In this document: positions 48,273 through 58,330 of the stretch, piece by piece
Numbering within the stretch: position 1 is the stretch's first letter
How the letters are laid out: every line of letters begins with the position of its first letter
Assembly (NCBI GenBank): GCA_029718625.1
Contig: CM056389.1
Coordinates: 7,460,980 to 7,524,979, forward strand
DNA from: Synaphobranchus kaupii
Lineage: Eukaryota; Chordata; Actinopteri; Anguilliformes; Synaphobranchidae
Reading direction: 5' to 3'
DNA: 64,000 bases
Made by a program: the position numbers and the translations under genes
Notes under the pieces: generated by a model
What the model was told of the DNA's origin: nothing
What the model saw: the letters and a program-made list of their open reading frames with translations, nothing else
Databases searched by the model: none

Positions 48273-49030
48273 AGCATAATTCGGTGCAAAAGCTGCTCCC
48301 ATTGCTGTACCCTGAGTCTGTAAATAATAACAGCCATTGTATTGGAAATAGTTCATGGTGAGTGCCATCTCCGTAAGGGTGATAAGGAAACTTGAAGGGG
48401 GTAATAGGTCTTCCGGGCGTGTGGAGAGGTAGTATGACAGAGCTTCCAGACCTCCTTTATGGGGAATGTTGGTGTATAAACTCTGTACATCTAACGACGC
48501 TAAAATAGTAGCTGAATTCACATGAACACCTTCAATAACCCTAAGAAGATCAGACGTATCACCTATATACGAAGGCAGGGTAGGAACCAATTTCTTAATA
48601 AAAAAGTCAACATATTGTGAGAGAGGTTCTGTAAGGCTACCATTGCCTGACACTATAGGGCGCAGTGGAGGATCAGATACAGACTTGTGAATTTTTGGGA
48701 GACCATACAATATCGGGCATATGGGGTATTTAGTAGTTAAGAAATCCCTTTCATTTTTAGTGATCCAACCCGTAGACAAGACATTTTCTATGGCAGAGTA
48801 AATTTCACATTTTATGCGCTCTGTTGGATTAGCGCAAAGAGGTGAGTAGAATTGTTCATTCAAAAGTTGTTTTTTTATACTCTTATCGTATTGTTCAAAC
48901 GCTAGAACAACTACTGCTCCGCCTTTGTCGGCGCTGCGAATGACCAAGTTTGAATTAAGTTGTAGATCTTTCAAGGCTTTGCGTTCTTGTACATTTAAAT
49001 TGTTCCTGTATCGAATATTTGTTTATTTTG
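48273..49030 (-). pseudogene. PLE copy A, N-terminal part of reverse transcriptase
   Basis: Read on the minus strand, the frame is open from the junction at about 49030. It contains IRSADKGGAVVV, the PLE hallmark CPILYGLPKIHK, DPPLRPIVSGNGS, SLDVQSLYTNIPH (RT motif with the first catalytic Asp) and GTAMGAAFAPNYANL. It stops only where the Gypsy LTR begins; the remainder continues at 40917. There is no genuine start codon, because the element is truncated at 49030 where the inverted copy B starts. Confidence 0.88.
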
Positions 49031-49873
49031 CCTACGCCCCCTAGAGGGTTCTATCGCTGTGGACACTGTGTCCATTGCTCTAACTCTAATGACATTAAAG
49101 TCTTCTGTCATCCACGTTCGGGCAAGGAATTTAAAATAACCACTTTTATTAACTGCAACACTACCCACGTAATCTACATGTTGAAATGTATATGCTCCAA
49201 AATCTACATCGGACAGACTAAGAGAGCCCTCAAACTTAGAATTGCTGAACATAAGACCGCGATCCGGTCCAAGAATATGGACTATGCTATTGCGCGACAT
49301 TACGCTGAAGCCAATCATGGTTCTGTCTCTTCTCTAAAATTTTGGGGTATTGAGAGAGTCACTTTATCATCCAGAGGCGGAGATATTATTAAGCAACTGC
49401 TCCGCAGGGAGGCGTACTGGATACACACACTCAATAGTGTGGAACCCAATGGGTTAAATGAGTCGCTGAATCTTTCATGTTTTTTGTAACTTGTGTACAG
49501 GCTTTTTGATTTTCATTTTATATTGTTTTATGCCATGTTCACAATAGACAATTATTTAGTTAATTTACCTATGACATTTGTCGGTCTTCTCTTTATCCTG
49601 TTAAAGAAGATAACATTGTGTATGTGGTATCTATGACGAGATTTATTAGTCCTACACATGCGCACCTTATTTTGTGTAATTGATGGGAGGGTATTTATAT
49701 ACCTCCCGGTGCATTGTCTGTATTTCCATTTTGACTCTGAAGAAGACGTCGTTGACGTCGAAACGTCAGTCGCATTAAAATATTTTGTTTTGCTCTGAGC
49801 TCTGTGTGCTGTGCTCCAGTCCTCCTTATCTCGGGTTAGTCCTAGCGAAGTAGTCCGGGTTTGGTATTCTCGC
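49031..49873 (+). mobile_element. PLE copy B, 5'-truncated, GIY-YIG end
   Basis: The plus strand encodes the last ~150 residues of the same PLE protein (PTPPRGFYRCGHCVHC through KIYIGQTKRALKLR to NLSCFL, stop at 49487-49489) plus its 3' UTR to 49873. It is nearly identical to copy A, with a few substitutions and a 5-bp insertion (CTGTG) near 49808. It lacks the RT and so could only be mobilised in trans, or is a by-product of copy A's insertion. Confidence 0.88.
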
Positions 49874-49889
49874 GCTCCATACACGCAGT

Positions 49890-50385
49890 GTTGTGGTCTC
49901 TGTACACTGTCGAAAACGGAGCACCGAACTGCGTCAGCCTTCCCAGTCGTCGCCACACTCCTCCTCCGCATTATCTTCTCCTTTCTTTTCTCTGGTGGCC
50001 TTTTGAAGTTTGCCTGCAGTCCTAGATCAGTCCCGAATCCCGACATCTTCAACTCCGGTGAAGAACGATGGTAAACTTTGTAGCTGTAGATCCAATGGAC
50101 ATTCCCGAGCATATGTTGTGAATGCATCTCCATGGTGACGACCACAAACAAAATTATCCCGAATATACAATTCGTTAATATTATCAAAACAAGCAGCATG
50201 AGTGTCCTGAACAATCTCCAGCCCGCTTCCCCGTCCCACAACAGACACACAGCGCATTAAAAAAACAAAAGACAAAAGCCCGACACAACAAAATACATTC
50301 AAATTAACAGACACGAACACGAGAGACAGCTGGACTACATGTCGCCATTACAGCGCCACGTGACGTCATCAGGACCTTGTTTTGA
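49890..50385. other. Right arm of an unidentified insertion into the LINE
   Basis: This sequence lies between the PLE's target duplication and the point where LINE homology resumes. It has no coding resemblance; a 232-codon minus-strand frame (49552-50250) crosses the PLE boundary and is accidental. Together with 38976-39240 it probably formed one pre-existing insertion of about 0.75 kb. Confidence 0.4.
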
Positions 50386-51800
50386 ATGCACGTTTTTTCC
50401 ATTTCTCCCAGAACTGATTTATGTCAATGGAAGCCTCAATTTCTTGTAAAGTTTGGACATAATGTTGTTTCTTTTTCGAATTAAGAGTACGCTTATATTT
50501 TTTTAAGTGTTTCACAATACTGATGTCTTAAGGCATAATTTTCTGGTTGATTGTTTTTCTGATTGGATAGTTGTCTAAGTTATTTTCTAATAATTTTGCA
50601 CTCCATATCAAACCACGTTTCATTTTTAGGTTTCTTAATTTTGATAAGGGTAGCCATGATAGCAACCTTGTGGTATCAGCCCACTTATAGGTCATATTTA
50701 TTTTAGTCAGTTTATGGGGCTCTTGAACTGTTGACGTTTCAGATCTTTTCAGGAAGACATTAATTTGGCAGTGGTCCGATAATGGCAACTGTGATCTAAC
50801 AGTGAGTGCACGGATGGAGGACGGGTCCATGTCAGTAAGTGCGTAGTTGACTACACCAGACCCAAGAGATGAGCAATATGTGAACCGACCTAATGAGTCC
50901 CCACGGATCCTACCATTAAGCACGTACAGGCCTAAGCCTCGACAGGGGCGGCAGTGTAGTATAATGGTTAAGGAACTGGCCTTGTAACTGAAAGGTTGTA
51001 GGTTCGATTCCCAGGTAGGACACTGCCGTTGTACCCTTGAGCTAAAGGTACTTAACCTGAATCGCTTCAGTATACATCCAGCTGTATGAAAGGATAAATG
51101 TAATAAGATGTAATAAGAAGTTGTGTAAGTCGCTCTGGATAAGAGCATCGGCCTGTAATGTAATGACAGAGATGCAACAACTCCTTCCCATGCTTATTGA
51201 CAATATTGTCAGGGTTATTCCACGTTTTTGTTGTCGGGGTGATGTGCGGAGAGGATTCAAAGATATGATTATTACCAAGAGTTTCAATGGTTTCACCCTC
51301 TCGGCCTGTTCTGCCATTACACAAGAACACATTCTCCTGAGCCTGGAGATGGCTCATCTCTGTGTGGAGACTGTTAAAAAATTCTACACTGAAGTAGGGA
51401 GACCCAGCAGGTGCAGTGTGAACTGCACAAGGAAAGAGGTCTTTGTCACGATTAATTGTGCTATTAAGCCGTAGCCAAATGTGCGTGACCTCTTTCTTTT
51501 CTATTGATAAGTGGCATCTCAGGTCCTCTTTAAACCACACGATGACTTCATCTCCACATGATGAGTCTCTTCCACGTTTTACATGAGCATGTTTGAAAGA
51601 TGGCAGTATAATCTCCCTAGAGCCTGAGGGACAGGTGAGTTTCCACATCTGATCTTCACCATGTTTCTAAGAGCACTATGATGTCGTGACCAGTGATGTT
51701 TTTAAGGAAATCTGGGTTTACACTTTTAGCTCCAAATATTGAAGAATACATTCCTAGGGTGTTCCATGGGCTGATAGAAAGAGATCTCATTCGAATACAA
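50386..51800 (-). pseudogene. LINE APE-endonuclease part, split by a SINE
   Basis: Minus-strand reading from about 51800 gives WNTLGMYSSIFGAKS...HDIIVLLETW (start of an APE-type endonuclease with the catalytic Glu). It continues GSREIILPSFKHAHVKRGRD, THIWLRLN and NKHGKELLHLC. After the SINE comes GLYVLNGRIRGDSLGRFTY and LPLSDHCQINVFL (the terminal SDH catalytic motif). The linker to RT ends near INQFWEKWKK, where the large insertion starts. Frame breaks (for example where the D-F-N-A box should be, ENVFLCNGRTG) make it non-functional. Same strand and order as 37966-38975, so it is one LINE. Confidence 0.8.
50945..51164 (+). mobile_element. tRNA-derived SINE with an L2-type tail
   Basis: The head has a clear RNA polymerase III A box TAGTATAATGG (50957-50967) and a perfect B box GGTTCGATTCC (51001-51011). 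Then come a body (TACCCTTGAGCTAAAGGTAC) and the fish L2-shared tail GTCGCTCTGGATAAGAGC ending in TGTAATG. It is flanked by GACA on both sides (50941-50944, 51165-51168). It interrupts the endonuclease frame of the LINE exactly, so it is younger than the LINE. Confidence 0.88.
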
Positions 51801-52314
51801 TGCATTTGTTGGTTATCAATGAGTATAATGAGAAGAAAAAATGTATATATACTGTATATATTTAACATTTTAGTATTATTTAGACAATGAATATTTGCAC
51901 ATATTTATTATAATTAACTGAAATATGTGGTGCAGGCTACCTGTTACCTGCCATGTTGTTTAGTGGAGTATACTGAGGATTAGCTGTAGTAGTTTACTCT
52001 CTCTCTCTCTCTCCCTCCCTCCCTCCCGCTCCACAACATTGTTGCAGACAACAGCACAGCACAGTGAATCTCTTTGATTACATTGTGGATAAAAGATACC
52101 CTTTCTGCTTGGTAGTGGAGAATTGTTTTCATTTAAAGGCGAACCACTTGGTTCACAGTTCTAGAGGGTTGGGGTTCCAGTTTTCCAAAGGGGTTAAAAT
52201 TAAACTACACGCATGTCTGTGCACATTATGATTGCCTGCCACTAGTGTTCATAACTGGGCCACTCGCAAAACCAGCTCAGGGGTTTAACCACAGATTATT
52301 CTCCAGTTACTCCC
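51801..52314. other. Intron sequence, nothing recognised
   Basis: AT-rich sequence upstream of the LINE, with a short CT-rich tract at 51996-52028. No gene is supported. Confidence 0.5.
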
Positions 52315-52632
52315 GTGTCCCTCACATCTTCTCTGTGCTCCTCACATCCTCTCTGTGCTCCTCTCACATCCTCTCTGTGCTCCTCACATCCTTTCTGTGC
52401 TCCTCACATCCTCTCTCTGTGCTCCTCTCATCTTCTGTGCTCCTCACATCCTCTCTCTGTGCTCCTCACATCCTCTCTGTGCTCCTCACATCCTCTCTCT
52501 GTGCCCCTCACATCCTCTCTGTGCTCCTCACATCTTCTGTGCTCCTCACATCCTCTCTGTGCTCCTCTCACATCCTCTCTCTGTTCCTCACATCCTCCTT
52601 CTGTTCCTCACATCATCTCTGTGCTCCTTAAC
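52315..52632. repeat. ~20-bp minisatellite (CACATCCTCTCTGTGCTCCT)
   Basis: About sixteen imperfect pyrimidine-rich copies of 18-24 bp. Stop-free, so it yields spurious Ser/Leu/Cys-rich frames. Confidence 0.93.
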
Positions 52633-52639
52633 ATGTTGC

Positions 52640-53266
52640 TTTTGCAATTTGAAAAGTATTCCAAGAAATATATTGCCTTTGCATATTTGAAGAGTATTCC
52701 AATAAATATATTGCTTTGGCAATTTGAAGCGTATTCCAATAAATATATAGACTTTGCAATTTCAAAAGTATTACAATAAATACATTGCCTTTGCAATTTG
52801 AAGTGTATTCCAAGAAATATATTGCCTTTGCAATTTCAAGTGTATTCCAATAAATATATTGCCTTTGCAATTTGAAGAGTATTCCAATATATTGCTTTGG
52901 CAATTTGAAGCGTATTCCAGTAAATATATTGCCTTTGCAATTTGAAGAGTATTCCAAGAAATATATTGCCTTTGCAATTTGAAGAGTATTCCAAGAAATA
53001 TGTTGCCTTTGCAATTTGAAAAGTATTTCAAGAAATATATTGCTTTTGCAATTTGAAGCGTATTCCAATAAATATATTGCCTTTGCAATTTGAAGAGAAT
53101 TCCAATAAATATATTGCCTTTGCAATTTGAAGGGTATTCCAAGAAATATATTGCTTTTGCAATTTGAAGCGTATTGCAATAAATATATTGCCTTTGCAAT
53201 TTGAAGCGTATTCCAATAAATATATTGCCTTTGCAATTTGAAGAGTATTCCAAAAAATATATTTTT
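52640..53266. repeat. 37-bp minisatellite (TATTGCCTTTGCAATTTGAA type)
   Basis: About seventeen copies; each unit continues GAGTATTCCAAYAAATA. Because the unit is 37 bp and lacks stops on the minus strand, all three minus frames stay open for up to 202 codons. The regular spacing is tandem with no unique spacers, so it is not a CRISPR array. Confidence 0.95.
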
Positions 53267-53419
53267 GTATGTGAGCCGTGTAAGTGGTTGTGGGGAAAGA
53301 GCAAATGCTATGCAAATAAATAATGCAGCGGAGCGCCCTGTACTTTAGAGCAGCTCAGGGTGACGGGATGGAGTCCCACCTTCTGTCCTCTGGTTAATCT
53401 AGGCCTTCCCCAGAATATA

Positions 53420-53456
<37 letters not shown>

Positions 53457-53498
53457 GAGGGAGGGAGAGAGGGAGGGAGGGAGAGAGGGAGAGGAGGG
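53420..53498. repeat. (GA)n / GGGA purine tract
   Basis: GA units passing into GGGAGGGA. Confidence 0.95.
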
Positions 53499-53621
53499 AA
53501 GAGCGAAACTGCCAGAATACCGAATTACGCCAGGCTGAGGATAAAAGTTCCTCGCTGCCTGGAATGTATTGACCCATGGAGATCACTCAGAGGTCTCCAT
53601 TTCACTCCAAATAAAAACCAC

Positions 53622-53812
53622 CCCCCCCCCTCTCTCTCTCCATCTCTCTCTGTCTCTCTCCCCGTCTCTCTCTCTCTCCCTCGCTCTCCCTTTCCCTCTC
53701 TCCCCGTCTCTCTCTCAGTCTCTCTCGGTCTCTCTCTCTGTCTCTCTCTCCCTCTTCCTCTCCTTCTCCCTCTCTTCCTCTCTCTCCATCTCTCCATCTC
53801 TCCCTCTCTCTG
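53622..53812. repeat. CT-rich polypyrimidine tract
   Basis: About 190 bp of CTCTCT with periodic GTCTCTCTC. The following 53813-54354 contains recurrent AGCTTCAGMT words but no gene. Confidence 0.95.
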
Positions 53813-54354
53813 TGTGAGTCCACTGAATTTCTTTCAAGTGTCTGCATTTCTGAATCTCACTCAGGAGAAATACAACTATTCAAAGCTTCAGATCTCTCAA
53901 GCACAGTGAGAAGCAGCTTCAGATGTCATGCAGCAATAAGCGTCAGCTTCAGCTCTCACTCAGCAGTAATGTAAAACCTCAGCTTGTCCACTGCATTAAA
54001 GATGAGCTTCAGACTGTATGCTGTAGTAAGAATACACACAGAGTACATCTGATTCCTACTGGACCCATGTACAATCACTTAGAGTTAAATGGACACTGAT
54101 CATTTAGCTGTTTAACAAACAGCTTCATATCCCACAGTGCAATAAGAACCAGCTTCAGATTTCACTCTGAAGTGCACAATAAAATGTTCAGTGCCAAATC
54201 ATCTGAGATAGAGTCCATTGATCCATTTGGGTTCACACTGTAAACTCTGTCAGAGTTAAATGAACACTGAGCATTTTACCATGTTCGACGCAGCTTCAGA
54301 CACCTCTTTGTAGAACGGCTGCATGAGCAGCTTCAGCAGTACTTCTGAGAGAGA

Positions 54355-54735
54355 GTAAGCCTCTTAACCCCTGTTAGCTCCAGCTAGCCCCTCTTAGCCC
54401 CCATTAGCTCCTGTTAGTCCTCATTAGCTCCTGTTAGCCCCCATTAGCCCCATTAGCCCCCATTAGCTCCTGTTAGTCCCCATTAGCCCCCATTAGCACC
54501 TGTTAGAACCCGTTAGCTCCTGCTAGCCCCCATTAGCTCCTGCTAGCCCCCGTTAGATCTTGTTAGCTCCTGTTAGCCCCTCTTAGCTCCTGTTAGCCCA
54601 CGTTAGCCCCCATTAGTCCCTGTTAGTCCCTGTTAGATCCTGTTAGATCCTGTTAGATCGTGTTAGATCGTGTTAGATCGTGTTAGCTGCTGTTAGCCTC
54701 GTTTAGCCCCTCTTAGCCGCTCTTAGCCGCTGCGT
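54355..54735. repeat. 10-bp minisatellite (GTTAGCTCCT / GTTAGCCCCC)
   Basis: About 38 decamers with a common TTAGC or TTAGT/TTAGA core and variable flanks. Runs such as GTTAGATCGT are locally homogenised. The core is the reverse complement of the GCTAAC core in the 33.8-34.8 kb array. Confidence 0.93.
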
Positions 54736-55063
54736 TTACACCTTCCTGACCCCTGGGCTGGGCCCATCTCGAGCCGCTCAGCCCTCCCTGTGTCAGTGTA
54801 TGAATATGCAGAGCAGAACCGTGTGAGCGAGTGTATGAGTGCGCTAAGCACCGCCACAGGGCCTGTAGGTTTTAATCGTTACTCAGTGCTTAATTCATCA
54901 ATGAAAAATCAGGTGGATACACTCCATCACCTCATCTGGTTTCCCGGCTCTGAATCTGTCACTAGTTTTTTTATTTTTTTACAGTGAAAACGAAACCCAG
55001 CAGAACCCTGTGGTGAAGAGTGACAGTGCTGGGTCAGGTGACAGGAAGTGATGCGGGACTCAC

Positions 55064-55235
55064 CGGTGCAGCGTCTCTGCAGGGAGAGGATCTCCAGGTG
55101 AAGCCCCCGGAGCAGCGCCATGTGCTCCTGCCGCAGGAAGGCCGTGCTCCGCTCCACGCCATCCACCTGCCTCGCCAGCGTATCCGTCTCCATGGCTACC
55201 GCCTCCCCGCCCTGCCCAGGAGGGAGGGAGGCCAT
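55064..55235 (-). CDS. ccdc92b: CCDC92-family gene, first coding exon
   Basis: Minus-strand ATG at 55235 in strong context (GTGCCATGG) opens MASLPPGQGGEAVAMETDTL. It continues into the family's N-terminal coiled coil ARQVDGVERSTAFLRQEHMA, LLRGLHLEILSLQRRCT, and ends in phase 1 at GTGAGT (GT at 55063-55062). The coil aligns with human CCDC92 (LENQLHSAQKNLLFLQREHA, then LKGLHSEIRRLQQHCT). The exon probably begins at 55274 after GTGCAG, giving 39 bases of 5' UTR. Met15 is an alternative start nearer the conserved block. The following intron is 17.4 kb and holds the transposon stack. Joined to the two downstream exons it makes a 292-residue protein, a little shorter than human CCDC92 (331). Confidence 0.85.
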
Positions 55236-55274
55236 GGCACAGGTGCGTCAGCACGGGCCACGCCCACAGGTAAG

Positions 55275-58179
55275 CTGCACAGGTATCAGGTATGCGGGGG
55301 GAGTCAATCAATTTGTGAAATTAACTGAAATTTAGTTCATTTGTTGAAAAAAAAAAAAAAAACATCCTCATAGAACATTACGAGCCATTTTATAATTTGT
55401 TAATTGATTTTCAGTTTTCAGTTCAGAATTCCTGAATTTACTGAAATGCCATTAAACCCAACCCCCCCTCCTGTTGGCTCATGAGTTTACGTATTCATTT
55501 CCCATTATGAAACAGTGCTCTTTGAAAAACCCCACAGGGAACATCTATAAAACAAGCACACACTACATTTGAGATTATTCCTCCTACATGATAGCATGTC
55601 TGCCCAAAAGGAAATCAATCAGCATGGAAACTCAATAACTACATTCATTTGAACTCAAATTCCCAAATTAAATATGACCATGCTATGTTGAGAGAAAACA
55701 ATAAATAAATTAATTTTCTTGTAATAAATAACTTAAATCAAACAAATCTACTGGGATTATGTTTCTTCATTGCAGGGTGAACTCCACATTTGGCTATTCC
55801 AACGTACAGACTCAAGACACTTTTCTGTTGGTCTAGTTTCTATTCCGTGTGGCGTTTGACAGGTGAAGCTCAATTGGTTTCGATTCACCCACGGTGCACA
55901 GTTGGACTGCCGTCTTGGCAGCAGGCATAATCTAGTGATAATATCTGTCCACTCTACCGTTCATAAATTAGCTTCTGAATGACAAATCCAAGATCTGCCT
56001 CGGGGGGCACGCCGCGATCTGAATTTACAGGATACGGCTAACACCGGTGCGCGAGGAGAACGCGCTCGTTTCAGTTCAGTTCAGTTCAGTACAGCTGGCG
56101 GTGTCACGGAAAGGTCCACACGATCTGTCCGCGGTTCTGAAGCAAGTGAGCGGCTTTAAAATATCTCTTGTTTCCTATGCATAGTCACTTTTGACCCAAA
56201 GCCTTTTTTCCGTTTCAGGACATGTTCTAAATCTTCTGCTTTCAAGGTAACTGAAAACTACGCTTTCTTTTAGAACATTTACATTTCTCGACCACGTTGA
56301 TGCACAAACTAGATAGACAGGTCTACATTCGACATCACAATTTGTTCCTTAAAAACTTTTTAATGTTTCTTTAATTGTTGTTTGAAAGCAGCCGTTTCCA
56401 CGTATCAGATGTCAAGGGAAAAATCAATTCCATAATCTATTACAATCGATTGGAACTGGAGTCTTTGGGTTTTTAAATATGAGGCCCTGGGAAAAAAAAA
56501 AACTGTTACTATCCACTTTCAGATACAGGACCGGTGGTATACTGAACTTTCTGTCCACCCTGTAGGCCTACGATTCCTTCAGCGGTATCGGTTTTGAAGA
56601 AAGCAGCGGAATATGATCACGCCCATCACGTGGCTGTACTCCAAACACTTTTATTGAAACTACCGCAAAAAAAAAAAAAGAGCCATCGAACCAGGCTTGT
56701 GCGAGCGTCACTACGTGGTTAGAACCAATTCAAGCATCCACTTTGAACGGACCAGTTGGTTGTGTCACCCGTCAGTGCCCGGAACGCCAGGCATCAGAGG
56801 CGGCGCTGGATAAACTGCGCGTGAGGGAAGCGGGCGCACGGGAACAGTGCAGCTTTCTAGGAAACCTGACCTTTGGGCTCAGAGCGGTGTTAAACGTCAG
56901 GAGACGAGACAGCGAGACCGATGCTGTCAAACACATGACGGCCCAACACCGAGGTGGTGCACGTTGGCCGATCACCAAGTGTCGTTGAAGCACAATTTAG
57001 CGGCCACACTTTCTTCGGCGAGAAAGAAAACGACTGGGTGGGCCGGCCGCCTCGTCCTCGTGCGTGCTTTAACCCTTTGATGTCGCCAGCCTACTGGAAT
57101 ATAGATGACGTAGTGCGAATGATGGAGACAGCCCACCCACGGCTGGCATTATGTAGACTATGTAATTGCAAATGCCCTGTGAATTAGTCTATTGCATCGC
57201 TTGATGTAAGCTGTATGCTTCTTCTCGGTAGTGTCATTACACAGAACAGGCAACATCTGATGACGATAATCTATTTAGCACATGACGACCGAGGCCGGCC
57301 AACTTCGAATAGGCTACGTAGCATATTGTAAAAACGGACGCCCGTTAGGAAACAGTTTTGAATAGGCTACTGTAGGCAACTTCAAATGCAATATTCACAG
57401 TCACAACAATGGAATAGTAAAATGTATAGAGATTAAATAGATAGCCTACGTAAGCGACCACACCATTTGGTAATATATGTTAATTTAAAAAGTCAAGTTT
57501 TAGTACTGTAGTCTGTAGCACGGACATGACAACATTCTAGCAATGTTATGGTGTTGGATATGGATAATTATGTAGTTAACAACGTCAAAAACAAATGGTT
57601 TGTGAGCTCCCTTAGCCATGGCATGTGCTATATTTGCTATAAAACAAATGCAGTTGTTTGGTTTGGTATGGTTAAGTTCACAGGGAAACTGAATATTGAA
57701 TAAAACATACGTTTGTTTGATTGTCCTTACCTTTACAGCAAGAGAAAGAATTACTGGATCCCAAAGTCGTCAAGTTATTCTGCTTCATAAACTTCAACCC
57801 AAAATCTTAGTGTTTTCAAGACATTTTCAGATTCCTATAAACGCAGAAATGGCTAAAGCAGGTCGCGTTAGTATGGGCGCAAACTAATAGTTAAAATAAA
57901 ATGAAGATGCGCGAAGATTTATGATTGAGCCACGCAGATAAACACTGCATCGAAAAACCGACAGAGGTTGCGGTGCATTTCATTTTGTCATAGGACACCG
58001 AAATCTGTTTACGTCCATAGCAAATAGGCTACAGCCGCGATGCGCAGGATGTCAGCAGATTCATTTCGCAACCGCATTGCACGCTAATCGGAAAATAAAA
58101 AACTAACATCAGTCCGACGCCAGATTTAAAAAAATAAAATAAATGCAAAGCGAAATCTGTGAAGGTAACATCATTCACC
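55275..58179. other. Upstream flank of the CCDC92-like gene, nothing firm
   Basis: Unique, mixed-composition sequence. A CpG-richer patch lies at 56750-57060 with overlapping short frames on both strands that match nothing I know. Short A-runs occur at 55345-55362 and 56666-56680. A non-coding first exon could be here but was not identified. Confidence 0.4.
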
Positions 58180-58330
58180 CTTCTGCTCGTGCTCGGGCGG
58201 GCGAAGGATACGGTAGGCGTATGATAAACAATAGCTCGTGACCGGAACAGGCGCGTGAGCACAGCGCGAGCGGGGAACGCGGATTGGCAGAGGCAGACGC
58301 CTCTTCCCACCCAGTGGCACCACAAATCTA
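58180..58330 (-). promoter_or_regulatory. Possible minus-strand promoter (CCAAT, CpG-rich)
   Basis: Read on the minus strand, CTGCCAATCCGCG (a CCAAT box, 58292-58280) precedes a CpG-rich CCCGCTCGCGC stretch and further CG-rich sequence. This is the only compact promoter-like cluster upstream of the CCDC92-like coding start, about 3 kb away. No TATA box or splice donor pins it down, so the link to that gene is conjecture. Confidence 0.25.

Larger units (their letters stand above)
39241..49889. mobile_element. Head-to-head Penelope-like element pair with direct flanking repeat
   Basis: Two Penelope-like element (PLE) copies face each other 5' to 5': copy A on the minus strand (49030 down to ~39339, interrupted by a Gypsy element) and copy B on the plus strand (49031-49873). 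The pair is bounded by CTCCATACACGCAGT at 39241-39255 and 49875-49889, a 15-bp direct repeat that fits a target-site duplication for the whole compound. Copy A carries about 83 extra bases (39256-39338) between its shared 3' end and the duplication; copy B has almost none. PLEs are known for such inverted, 5'-truncated partner copies. Confidence 0.8.

Noticed and set aside
52640..53266. Regular 37-bp spacing suggesting a CRISPR-like array
   Set aside because: Repeats are directly tandem with no unique spacers, sequence is diverged in every unit, and the DNA is vertebrate.
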